In this document: one piece after another, positions 13,517 through 21,419 of the stretch
Layout of the letters: each line of letters starts with the position of its first letter
Position numbering within the stretch: position 1 is the first letter of the stretch
Virus record (IMG/VR): IMGVR_UViG_3300046028_001848
Span: 1 to 22,776 of that record
Strand: one strand, 5' to 3'
Source of the DNA: a virus
Length of the DNA: 22,776 nt
Program-made: the position numbers and the translations under genes
The notes under the pieces: model-generated
What the model was told of the DNA's origin: nothing
The model's database searches: none
Seen by the model: only the letters and a program-made list of their open reading frames with translations

Positions 13517-13963
13517 ATGGCTGCTAAAAACGATATAACAGGCGATACTATACAGACTCGCATGAAGGGTAAAACCTTTGATGACAATTACGACAAGATA
13601 GATCGCACAGTAAGGTTAGAAGAAAAGCAAGACGATCATGAAGACGATTTAGTAACAATGAAAGCTGACTTCTTAGAGCGATGGAATCTTAGTGGTGAAG
13701 AAGGCGAAAAGGTTTGGCAAGAAAAGCTAACCATGATGTACAGACAAGGCACTGTATCGTTGCCTTATGTCCGTGAAGACTACAAGCCCTATCAGTCAAT
13801 GATTGATGGTCGCATGATAGAGGGCAAGAAAGCTCACAGAGAGCATCTAAAGCGTAACAACTGCATAGAAGCAGGTGATATGCCTATAAAGAATCCAGAA
13901 AGACCTAGGGATAACTTGAAAGAGCAAATTGCAAGAGAAGTTTACAACAAATTGCGTTATTAA
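13517..13963 (+). CDS. Hypothetical late phage protein (148 aa)
   Basis: It starts with a motif common in phage proteins of unknown role (KNDITGDTIQTRMKGKTFDDNYDKID). A charged helical middle follows, and then a compact part containing YKPYQSMIDGRMIEGKKAHREHLKRNNCIEAGD (only His and one Cys, so not a clear zinc site). The protein is hydrophilic and the ribosome site weak. It lies two genes upstream of the scaffold gene. Function unknown. Confidence 0.65.
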   Translation: MAAKNDITGDTIQTRMKGKTFDDNYDKIDRTVRLEEKQDDHEDDLVTMKADFLERWNLSGEEGEKVWQEKLTMMYRQGTVSLPYVREDYKPYQSMIDGRMIEGKKAHREHLKRNNCIEAGDMPIKNPERPRDNLKEQIAREVYNKLRY

Positions 13964-13977
13964 TAAGGGAGCAACAA

Positions 13978-14334
13978 ATGGCAAAAGTTTCAAATTTAAC
14001 AGGTTCAGGTATCGCTGGCGGTGCTGCACAATCTGTAGTTGGTTATGTATCATTGGCTCAAACAGCTAGTGGTGCTACACAAGGCGCACAAACCGCTGTT
14101 AGCGACATCGTGCAATACACAACATCAACATCTAACTACGGCCCTACATTGTCAGCCACAGCAGCACCTGGCGACACAGTAACAATCGTAAACGGTTCAG
14201 CTAACACAATCAAAGTATGGCCAGCTTCAGGCTTTTCAATTGATGGTGGTACTGCCGATGCAGCAGCTACACAAGCAACATTAGTTACCAAACAATATGT
14301 TTCACTAGGTAACGGTAACTGGGTAACACTATAA
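13978..14334 (+). CDS. Small beta-rich virion-type protein (118 aa)
   Basis: An Ala/Thr/Gly-rich protein with a C-terminal beta module (TVTIVNGSANTIKVWPASG, then GNGNWVTL), typical of small decoration or fibre-associated domains in phage head modules. AAGGGAG precedes the ATG. It is the last gene before the repeat-bearing gap upstream of the scaffold gene. A virion decoration role is plausible but unproven. Confidence 0.6.
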   Translation: MAKVSNLTGSGIAGGAAQSVVGYVSLAQTASGATQGAQTAVSDIVQYTTSTSNYGPTLSATAAPGDTVTIVNGSANTIKVWPASGFSIDGGTADAAATQATLVTKQYVSLGNGNWVTL

Positions 14335-14344
14335 ACAACCGACA

Positions 14345-14436
14345 CATAACAACAATGTGTCTAAAAAAATCAGTTTTGTATACATATAAATAAAATATGT
14401 ACAAAAAAATCAGTTTTATATACATAAGGAAGCAAA
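14345..14436 (+). promoter_or_regulatory. AT-rich gap with 40-bp-spaced direct repeat before scaffold gene
   Basis: A 24-bp unit (14363-14386) recurs at 14403-14426 with one mismatch, exactly 40 bp apart. Between them TACATAT and ATATGTA form a 7-bp inverted repeat, and a GACACA/TGTGTC hairpin (14341-14361) precedes. No consensus promoter is evident. The position directly upstream of scaffold and capsid suggests a protein-binding site, an RNA-processing site or a phage-specific promoter. Confidence 0.5.
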
Positions 14437-15468
14437 ATGGAAAACCAGACTACTCTGGATGAGCCAATTAGCCTAAGAGATACAATTGAAAACGCTATTG
14501 AATCAACAGAATCAGCAGTAACAGAAAATACGACCTCACAGGACGCTGTAGAAAGCGATAAAACTTCTCGTCCTAGGGATGAGTCAGGTAAATTCGCTAA
14601 AACCTCTCAAAACGCTTCAAAAGAGCTTACAGAGGCATCTGATGACAATGTTGTAGAAAATGATACAAATGTAGCAGAAATTAACACAAAACCTCGTCCT
14701 AGTTCATGGAAAAAGGATTACGAGGAGCATTGGGGTAAGTTAGACCCAACTTTGCAGGATTATATACAGCAAAGGGAAGCTGATTACGCTAAAGGCGTGT
14801 CAACTTACAAAAATCAATGGGACATGGCTCAACCAGTAATGGAAAGCTTGCGTCAATTTGAACCCTTGTTACAACAATATGGCGTAGCTCCACAACAATG
14901 GATTACGCAGCTAGGTAATGCTCATGCCAAATTGGTTATGGGTACACCTGAGCAAAAGATGCAAACCTTTCAACAATTAGCTAATGATTACGGAATTAAC
15001 TTGGGTGCAGTAACTGGCCAAACAGGTTACGATCCACAGTTCTCACAATTAGCTCAAGAGTTGGCACAAATAAAAAATCAATGGTCAAGCTTTCAAAGTT
15101 CGCAAGAACAATTAGAGCAAGCCCAGTTGCAGAATGAGATTTCGTCATTTAAAGATGACAAACCTTATTTTGAAGAAGTTCGTGAAACCATGGCTGGACT
15201 ACTCCAAAGCGGAATGGCAAACGACCTTCAATCAGCTTATGACAAAGCTATCCGATTAAACGATGATGTATTTCAGAAAGTAAATGCTGAACAAGCGCAG
15301 AAATCTGAAGCAGCTCAACGAGAAAAGGTAGCCCAGGCAAAAGCGAAGGTACTTTCACCGAAGTCAACAACGCCTACAGCGTCAGCGTCTAGTGGTGGTA
15401 AGTCCGCAAGCTCTGCTAGAGATGCAATTATGCAAGCATTTGAACAGCACTCTAGTGGTTTAATCTGA
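14437..15468 (+). CDS. Scaffolding protein
   Basis: A 343-residue acidic, Gln/Glu/Lys-rich, largely helical protein. It contains RPRDESGKFAK (47-57), a motif often found in phage scaffolds, then WKKDYEEHWGKLDPTLQDYI and a long central coiled-coil region. The C-terminal third is Lys/Ala/Ser-rich and ends in a helix (SARDAIMQAFEQHSSGLI), the region that usually binds coat protein. Its position directly before the major capsid gene and its size are typical of P22-like scaffolds. AAGGA precedes the ATG. Confidence 0.85.
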   Translation: MENQTTLDEPISLRDTIENAIESTESAVTENTTSQDAVESDKTSRPRDESGKFAKTSQNASKELTEASDDNVVENDTNVAEINTKPRPSSWKKDYEEHWGKLDPTLQDYIQQREADYAKGVSTYKNQWDMAQPVMESLRQFEPLLQQYGVAPQQWITQLGNAHAKLVMGTPEQKMQTFQQLANDYGINLGAVTGQTGYDPQFSQLAQELAQIKNQWSSFQSSQEQLEQAQLQNEISSFKDDKPYFEEVRETMAGLLQSGMANDLQSAYDKAIRLNDDVFQKVNAEQAQKSEAAQREKVAQAKAKVLSPKSTTPTASASSGGKSASSARDAIMQAFEQHSSGLI

Positions 15469-15489
15469 CAATAAATAAGGAGTGACATT

Positions 15490-16485
15490 ATGGCTTTTGC
15501 CAATTCAACCGTGTCAGACATTATTGCAACTACCATTCAAAGTCGTAGTGGCAAATTGGCTGACAACGTAACACTAAACAATGCGGTTTTAGACCGTTTA
15601 CGCAAACGTGGTAACGTACGCCCATTCTCAGGCGGTAACGTGATCTTAGAAGAGATCATGTACAACGATTCCAATACAAACAACACTAACTCATACAGCG
15701 GTTACGAAACTCTGAACATTGCGCCTAACAGCCCAATCTCAGCAGCTCAATTCTCTATCGCTCAATATGCGTCTGCTGTTACCATCTCTGGCTTGGAAAT
15801 GTTGCAAAACAGTTCTAAAGAGGCAATCATTGACTTGTTAGAAGGTCGTGTACAAGTTGCTGAAGGTCAATTGATGAACCGCATCCAAACTGACATCTAC
15901 GGTGACGGTACTGGTAACGGTGGTAAAAACTTAACTGGTTTGGCTGCTGCTGTTGCAGATAGTCCAGCTACTGGTGTTTATGGTGGTATTAACCGTGCAA
16001 CATGGTCATTCTGGCAAAACCAAGCTTTCTCTGGCGTAACCAATGGCGGTGCTGCTGTTTCTGCTGCTAACATTCAATCTTACATGACTCAACTAGCTAT
16101 TAAATTAGTTCGTGGTCAAGATAAGGCTGATTTGATTGTAGCTGACAACAACTACTACTCACTATATGTAAACTCATTGCAAGCTATCCAACGCGTAACT
16201 TCAGTTGATGAAGGCGCTGCTGGTTTCGCTTCATTGAAATTCTACGGTGGCGGTACATCTGCTGATGTAGTATTAGGTGGTGGTATTGGTTCTCAAGCAA
16301 CTGCAAACCATATGTGGTTCTTGAACACTAACTACATCTACTTCCGTCCACATACAGATCGTAACTTTGCCCCTATCGGTGGCGAGCGTCAATCTGTAAA
16401 CCAAGACGCAGTAGTTAAACTAATCGGTTGGGCTGGTAACTTAACTAGCTCTGGTCCACAATTCAGTGGCGTTCTTAAGGCTTAA
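15490..16485 (+). CDS. Major capsid protein (HK97-fold)
   Basis: A 331-residue protein with N-terminal SDIIATTIQSRSGKLADNV, central VQVAEGQLMNRIQTDIYGDG, and ADLIVADNNYYSLYVNSLQA followed by YFRPHTDRNFAPIGGERQSV, consistent with the peripheral and axial domains of HK97-fold coats. It follows the scaffold gene with a strong AAGGAG site, and codons are skewed towards frequent ones, as expected for the most abundant virion protein. A small decoration-like gene and a terminator follow. Confidence 0.9.
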   Translation: MAFANSTVSDIIATTIQSRSGKLADNVTLNNAVLDRLRKRGNVRPFSGGNVILEEIMYNDSNTNNTNSYSGYETLNIAPNSPISAAQFSIAQYASAVTISGLEMLQNSSKEAIIDLLEGRVQVAEGQLMNRIQTDIYGDGTGNGGKNLTGLAAAVADSPATGVYGGINRATWSFWQNQAFSGVTNGGAAVSAANIQSYMTQLAIKLVRGQDKADLIVADNNYYSLYVNSLQAIQRVTSVDEGAAGFASLKFYGGGTSADVVLGGGIGSQATANHMWFLNTNYIYFRPHTDRNFAPIGGERQSVNQDAVVKLIGWAGNLTSSGPQFSGVLKA

Positions 16486-16496
16486 GGGGAAATAAC

Positions 16497-16787
16497 ATGG
16501 CATATTCAGTAACCCCACTTGCTGGGATTGATTTGGTTGACACCGTAACGGCAGTAGAAATTGCTGCTGGCTCACCTGTAAACGCTTTACTTGGTACTCA
16601 AGTATGGGGTTCAGATGGTCGTCGTTATGTATTTGCAAAAGCGGGCGATTCTATCAGTGCTTCTGATACAACTTGCTCTGTAGACGCAACAACATTCGTA
16701 GCATCAAATGTTGGCGGTACATACGATTCACCAGCAACGGCAATGGTTGTTGGCGATTACGGCTGGTTCAGCGAAGCATCAGTGTAA
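16497..16787 (+). CDS. Small decoration-like protein following capsid (96 aa)
   Basis: A compact beta-rich protein beginning MAYSVTPLAGIDLVDTVTAV and ending MVVGDYGWFSEASV, with GSDGRRYVFAKAGD in the middle. AAGGGGAAAT precedes the ATG. Small beta proteins in this position commonly decorate or complete the capsid shell. The capsid-region terminator follows about 12 nt after its stop, so it is expressed with the coat at a high level. Exact family not recognised. Confidence 0.65.
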   Translation: MAYSVTPLAGIDLVDTVTAVEIAAGSPVNALLGTQVWGSDGRRYVFAKAGDSISASDTTCSVDATTFVASNVGGTYDSPATAMVVGDYGWFSEASV

Positions 16788-16798
16788 TCTAAAAGACT

Positions 16799-16823
16799 CT
16801 CACCTCTTCGGAGGTGGGTTTCT
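16799..16823 (+). terminator. Terminator with UUCG tetraloop after capsid genes
   Basis: CTCACCTC (16799-16806) pairs with GAGGTGGG (16811-16818) around a TTCG loop, with TTTCT following. The stem is stable but the U-run short, so partial termination is likely, giving more capsid than tail mRNA. The 16788-16879 gap holds no other clear signal. Confidence 0.75.
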
Positions 16824-16879
16824 AGGTAGTTTTCATTCCGAGAGCTATCTACAAACCCCAAACCACTTTGGAGATTCAA

Positions 16880-17473
16880 ATGCAATACAACACAGATGTA
16901 AATAACCCCGATTCACGATTGAATGTTAAGTTCTATCAACGAGCAGTAAGTAACGAGTTTAAGAGTGCTTTAGAAGGCCGTCCTATCATGGAGATGGCAG
17001 ACTTTATTTTAATAGAAGTCCCAGGCAACACTCACACAGTAATTGACACCTTTGCTGCGGCAGAACACAAAACACGCTTCCCTATACAATGGGCAAGGTA
17101 TCAGAACGAGAAAACAGATGGCGATATTGAAGGCACATTGCTTCACGATTGGCCAGTTTTAAATGCAGCTTCAGCGGCAGAGTTAAAACACTTTAAATTT
17201 TACACAGTAGAGCAGGTTGCAGAAGCCTCTGATGCCCAATTAGGCACAATGGGTATGGCAGCAGGTATGTCACCATTAGCTCTGCGTGACAAGGCAAAAG
17301 CTTTCTTATCTAGCGCCAAAGGCACAGCATTAGTTCAACAACAAGCAGACGAGCTTCGTAAGCGTGATGAAGAGCTATCAGCAGTCAAGGCTCAACTAGC
17401 AGAGTTAGCACAAAAAATGAATCAACCTAAAGCTGCGCCTAAAAAGGCTAAAGCAGAGGAATTAGAGGAATAA
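16880..17473 (+). CDS. Conserved virion/head protein (197 aa)
   Basis: The first 105 residues contain LNVKFYQRAVSNEFK, EGRPIMEMADFILIEVPGN and FPIQWARYQNEKTDGD, a pattern I associate with conserved structural-module proteins of many tailed phages. The C-terminal half is Ala/Lys/Glu-rich with a coiled coil (ADELRKRDEELSAVKAQLAE) and a low-complexity tail rich in Lys and Glu. GGAG sits 7 nt before the ATG at 16880; a longer TTG frame from 16868 would use that ribosome site as codons. It lies between capsid and adaptor genes. Exact role unknown. Confidence 0.75.
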   Translation: MQYNTDVNNPDSRLNVKFYQRAVSNEFKSALEGRPIMEMADFILIEVPGNTHTVIDTFAAAEHKTRFPIQWARYQNEKTDGDIEGTLLHDWPVLNAASAAELKHFKFYTVEQVAEASDAQLGTMGMAAGMSPLALRDKAKAFLSSAKGTALVQQQADELRKRDEELSAVKAQLAELAQKMNQPKAAPKKAKAEELEE

Positions 17474-17474
17474 T

Positions 17475-18392
17475 ATGGCAACAACTCTCTTGCAATTAGT
17501 ACAACAAGCATCGGCCGAGATGGGCTTGGCTATCCCTAATACGGTAGCCGGCAATACCTCAACTGATGTTACGCAAATGTATTACCTTATCAATGCGGCA
17601 GGTAACGAACTTGCGAGAGAGTACCCATGGGAAGCAATGAATACCGAGTACGATTGGTATTCTCAATACTCTGAATCAGACGGTGCTATTCTTTACGGCA
17701 CTAGCGTGATCACAGGTGTGGACCCGGCTACTGTAGCGTTTATCAACGCTGCCGGTGCAGAAAACTTCCAAGTGCAAGGTGAAGGCGTCATTCAAAGTAC
17801 ACAAGTGGTGTCTGCATTAGGCACTACCGTTACAATCAACAGTGCAGCAACTAGCGATGGTTCGGGCAACTATGTATTTGGTCAAGTTATGTATGACTTG
17901 CCAGCCGGGTTTGATCGGATTACTGATCGCACACAATACGATAAATCTAAACGCTGGGAAATGTTAGGCCCTGAAACACCACAACAATGGCAATGGCTCA
18001 AGTCTAGCTACATCTCAACTGGCCCTCGTATTCGTTGGCGTATTATGGGTCAAAAGTTTCAAATATGGCCACTTACATCTACTAACGAATACCTAAGCTT
18101 TGAGTACATATCAGGCAACTGGGCGCAATCATCATCAGGCACAGGCCAAACTCAATTCATACAAGATTCTGACACTTGCATATTCCCTGATCGTTTAATT
18201 GTATTAGGCTTGAAAAAGAAATACTTTGAGGTCAAAGGCTTTGATACATCATCCTATCAGCGTGACTATGATATGCAACTTAACATTGCTAAAGCTAATG
18301 ATGCAGGTTCACCAACACTATCCCTCGCACCAAGAACAGCCAATGTATTAATTGGTTGGGAAAACATACCAGACGCTAACTACGGAGCTTAA
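17475..18392 (+). CDS. Head-tail adaptor / tail tubular A-like protein
   Basis: A 305-residue protein with an N-terminal helical part (LLQLVQQASAEMGLAIPN, LINAAGNELAREYPWEAM) and a core containing DLPAGFDRITDRTQYD, YISTGPRIRWRIMGQKFQIW and FPDRLIVLGLKKKYFEVKGF. This layout is typical of podovirus tail-tube or adaptor proteins placed under the portal (gp4-like or T7 gp11-like). It sits directly upstream of the gp10-like gene, as in P22-type tails. GAGGA precedes the ATG. Confidence 0.7.
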   Translation: MATTLLQLVQQASAEMGLAIPNTVAGNTSTDVTQMYYLINAAGNELAREYPWEAMNTEYDWYSQYSESDGAILYGTSVITGVDPATVAFINAAGAENFQVQGEGVIQSTQVVSALGTTVTINSAATSDGSGNYVFGQVMYDLPAGFDRITDRTQYDKSKRWEMLGPETPQQWQWLKSSYISTGPRIRWRIMGQKFQIWPLTSTNEYLSFEYISGNWAQSSSGTGQTQFIQDSDTCIFPDRLIVLGLKKKYFEVKGFDTSSYQRDYDMQLNIAKANDAGSPTLSLAPRTANVLIGWENIPDANYGA

Positions 18393-18394
18393 TA

Positions 18395-19915
18395 ATGGCT
18401 AGAGCTAAAAGAGCTGTATCACAGCCAGTATCATTGCCAGCACCAGTAGGTGGATGGAACGCTAGGGATGCTTTGCCAGCCATGGCCCCTTCTGACGCTG
18501 TTATTCTTGAGAATTGGTTTCCAGCAACTACAGAAGTGACATTAAGAAACGGCTATATAAAACACTCCACAGGCATTACAGGGCAAGTAGAAACCCTTAT
18601 GGCATATTCTGGAGCAGCCACAGACAAGTTATTTGCTATTGCTGGCGGCAGTGTATATGATGCTTCATCTCAAGGCGCTGTAGGTGCTGCCGTATTGACT
18701 GGATTGACTAATTCTAAATGGGGCTATTGCAACATAGCAACCGCTGGTGGCAACTTTTTATCAATGGCCAATGGTGTAGACGCACCTAGAAATTATAATG
18801 GCTCTACATGGTCTACTCCGTCTATTACAGGGGTAACTGCTACTACATTGCGTGACCCTATACTGTATGCTGAAAGACAATTCTTTATACAAGACAACAC
18901 TTTAAAAGTTTGGTATTTGCCAGTAGATTCAATCGCTGGCGCTGCTAACTTTGTAGATGTGTCTTCATTTATGACTAAGGGCGGTTACATTGTAGCTCAC
19001 GGCACTTGGACTATTGACGCTGGTAATGGTGTAAATGACCACTATGTAATTATGACCAATAAAGGTCAAATCATTGTATATCAAGGCATAGACCCTACAT
19101 CAGCGACAACTTGGTCTATGGTAGGCGTGTGGGATATTGGTGCGCCAGTAGGCCGTAGAAGTTTATACAAATACGCTGGTGATATGCTTATCATCTGTCA
19201 AGACGGTGTAGTGCCATTATCAGGTGCTTTGCAGTCATCTAGGGTTCAACCTAGAGTGGCCATTACAGACAAGATTCAGTATGCGATTTCAGAGGCTGTA
19301 ACTAGCTATGCCAACAACTTTGGCTGGCAATTAATGTATGTGCCTACTATTAACCAATTATGGTTAAATGTGCCTATACAAGAAGGCCAAAATCAACAAC
19401 AATATGCAATGAACACTATTACAGGCGCATGGTGCAACTATACCGGTTGGAACGCTAATTGCATGGAAATGTTTAATGACGAGCCTTACTTTGGCGGTGA
19501 TGGTTATGTAGCTCATGCGTGGTATGGTTCGTCCGATGACAACAATAACATTACAGCATTAGGCTTACAAGCTTTCAATAATTTCAATGGCGCAGGTCGT
19601 TTAAAACGCTTTACTATGAGCCGACCTATATTTAGGACTGATGGCGCTCCAGCTATATATGCTGGCATCAACATTGACTTTAATACAGATGCACCAACGG
19701 CCTCTTTAAATTTTACTCCGTCTACATTTGCTAAATGGGATTCAGCTTTATGGGATGCTGGAACTTGGGGCGGTGCATTGTCTATATTGCAAAATTGGCA
19801 AGGTTTAAATGGTGTAGGATATTATGGCGCACCTATTGTTAAAACTTCTGCCTCTGGCATACAAGTTAGATGGGTTGCTACAGATATTGTTATAGAGGGC
19901 GGTGCAATTCTGTAA
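18395..19915 (+). CDS. P22 gp10-like tail hub / DNA stabilisation protein
   Basis: A 506-residue beta-rich protein starting APVGGWNARDALPAMAPSDA, then VILENWFPATTEVTLRNGY. This start is characteristic of P22 gp10-type packaged-DNA stabilisation proteins (P22 gp10 about 472 aa), which form the hub between adaptor and needle and carry the tailspikes. Repeating beta strands with Trp and Gly turns fit a beta-propeller. It follows the adaptor gene with two bases between. Its stop TAATG overlaps the acetyltransferase-like gene. Confidence 0.8.
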   Translation: MARAKRAVSQPVSLPAPVGGWNARDALPAMAPSDAVILENWFPATTEVTLRNGYIKHSTGITGQVETLMAYSGAATDKLFAIAGGSVYDASSQGAVGAAVLTGLTNSKWGYCNIATAGGNFLSMANGVDAPRNYNGSTWSTPSITGVTATTLRDPILYAERQFFIQDNTLKVWYLPVDSIAGAANFVDVSSFMTKGGYIVAHGTWTIDAGNGVNDHYVIMTNKGQIIVYQGIDPTSATTWSMVGVWDIGAPVGRRSLYKYAGDMLIICQDGVVPLSGALQSSRVQPRVAITDKIQYAISEAVTSYANNFGWQLMYVPTINQLWLNVPIQEGQNQQQYAMNTITGAWCNYTGWNANCMEMFNDEPYFGGDGYVAHAWYGSSDDNNNITALGLQAFNNFNGAGRLKRFTMSRPIFRTDGAPAIYAGINIDFNTDAPTASLNFTPSTFAKWDSALWDAGTWGGALSILQNWQGLNGVGYYGAPIVKTSASGIQVRWVATDIVIEGGAIL

Positions 19916-20322
19916 TGTTAGTTCAAGGCGAATATGTCGCTCGTTGGGTGATGGAAAAGGTAGGCTCTTATACCGAAGGCATGACAGCTTTAGGTTGGGA
20001 GATAAACGGTGTTATTGTAGCTGGCACAGCTTTTGAAAATTGGAATGGCAACAATATGTTCGGTCATCAAAGGATAGACTTACCGCCACCTAAAGGCTAT
20101 TGGCTAACAGTGGTAGATTACATATTTAATCAAGTAAAGGTTAAACGCTTCACAGCTACCGTAGAAGCCGACAACCACAAAGCAATAAGCCTTAATCACA
20201 AGATAGGTTTTGTAATAGAAACAACTTTAAAAGATGCAGGTCGTAACGGTGATTTACTTATAATGACCCTATGGCCTGAAAACTGCAAAATGTTAAATTG
20301 GAGTAAAAAAAATGCTAGGTAA
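19915..20322 (+). CDS. GNAT-like acetyltransferase inside the tail module
   Basis: A 135-residue protein with a compact GNAT-like pattern: a central strand GYWLTVVDYIFNQVKVKRFT and ATVEADNHKAISLNHKIGF, where the N/D-H-x-A-I-x-L-x-x-K-x-GF signature matches motif B of GNAT enzymes, ending LLIMTLWPENCKML. Typical GNAT proteins have about 150 residues. The ATG at 19915 overlaps the gp10-like stop. GNAT genes are found among tail genes of several podoviruses, where they may acetylate virion or host proteins; activity here is inferred. The Q/RxxGxG/A acetyl-CoA motif is not clear. Confidence 0.65.
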   Translation: MLVQGEYVARWVMEKVGSYTEGMTALGWEINGVIVAGTAFENWNGNNMFGHQRIDLPPPKGYWLTVVDYIFNQVKVKRFTATVEADNHKAISLNHKIGFVIETTLKDAGRNGDLLIMTLWPENCKMLNWSKKNAR

Positions 20323-21418
20323 ATTTGTGCAATTAAGATTGCAAGGTGTTCGTGACCCATTTATATCAATGGCTAACGGTAAAGCTAAAGCACCACCAGC
20401 GCCTGACTATACTGCTGCTGCTAAAGAAACTGCTGCTGGAAACTTAGAGGCTGCAAGGGCTACTGCTGCGGCCAACCGTACTAATCAAGTAACGCCATAC
20501 GGAAATTTAACATACACAGCAAACCCAGGTACTGATCCTTACGGCAATACTTTGTATACAGCCACTCAGACATTATCTCCAGAACAGCAAGCTATTTACA
20601 ACCAAGAAAGCAAACTTAACGAAGGCTTAATGTCTACAGCTAACAAAGGCTTAGATTACGCTAATGAAGTGTTAAGCAAGCCTGGTGTGGACACATCTAA
20701 ATTGCCATCTTACGGCATTAATCCTGGCGAAACATACTCTGACGCTATCATGCGTAGATTGCAACCTCAAATCGCTCAAGAATCAGAAATGTCTGACGCT
20801 CAATTAGCCAATCAAGGTATTGCTCAAGGCACAGAGGCTTATCAAAACGCTAAACGCCAGTTAGCTATGAGTCAAAACGACAGACAACTTGGCGCCATCA
20901 CAAGTGGCATGAATGTAGGTTTAGGCGCAAATCAACAAGCCTTCCAACAAGAAGCTTACAACCAAATGCAACCTATCAATGTTATTAACGCATTGCGTAC
21001 AGGTTCACAAGTGCAAAATCCTACATTTGCTAATACGCCTAATCAAGCAGCTACTGCTGGCCCTGATATACTTGGCGCTACTCAACAAGGTTATAACGCT
21101 CAATTAGCCGCTACAAACGCTGCCAACTCTGCTAGTGGTGGATTTATGAGTGGTTTAATGGGTCTAGGCGGTGCAGCTTTAATGTCACCAACAGGTACAT
21201 TTACATCAGATATTAATGCTAAAGAAAACATTACTAAAATTGGTTCATTAGACAATGGCCTTAACCTTTACTCATACAACTACAAAGATGGCTATGATTT
21301 GCCTGAAGGCAGACAAATTGGTGTTATTGCTCAAGAAGTTGAAGCGGTTATGCCAGAGGCTGTTGTTGAAATGGCTAATGGGTTTAAAGGTGTTAATTAC
21401 GCAATGTTAGGGGTTTAA
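20312..21418 (+). CDS. Virion/ejection-type protein with C-terminal S74-like domain
   Basis: A 368-residue Ala/Gln/Asn-rich protein. After a short basic start, residues about 28-250 carry AAAKETAAGNLEAARATAAA, VTPYGNLTYTANPGTDPYG and SPEQQAIYNQESKLN, a make-up typical of podovirus internal or tail proteins. A Gly/Ala-rich hydrophobic segment (GGFMSGLMGLGGAALM) precedes a 70-residue C-terminal S74-like region: S299 in TSDINAKENITKIG, then GVIAQEVEAVMPEAV and YAMLGV. It lacks the coiled-coil end of the fibre's S74 domain. GGAG precedes the ATG by 8 nt. It may be an ejected protein or tail component. Confidence 0.7.
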   Translation: MLGKFVQLRLQGVRDPFISMANGKAKAPPAPDYTAAAKETAAGNLEAARATAAANRTNQVTPYGNLTYTANPGTDPYGNTLYTATQTLSPEQQAIYNQESKLNEGLMSTANKGLDYANEVLSKPGVDTSKLPSYGINPGETYSDAIMRRLQPQIAQESEMSDAQLANQGIAQGTEAYQNAKRQLAMSQNDRQLGAITSGMNVGLGANQQAFQQEAYNQMQPINVINALRTGSQVQNPTFANTPNQAATAGPDILGATQQGYNAQLAATNAANSASGGFMSGLMGLGGAALMSPTGTFTSDINAKENITKIGSLDNGLNLYSYNYKDGYDLPEGRQIGVIAQEVEAVMPEAVVEMANGFKGVNYAMLGV

Positions 21419-21419
21419 T

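Noticed and set aside
14341-14369. GACACA/TGTGTC hairpin as a terminator
   Set aside because: It is followed by A residues on the plus strand and no T-run on the minus strand, so it is not an intrinsic terminator.
16868-16879. TTG start for the head protein at 16868
   Set aside because: Its codons are the GGAG ribosome site of the ATG at 16880; the shorter start is better supported.
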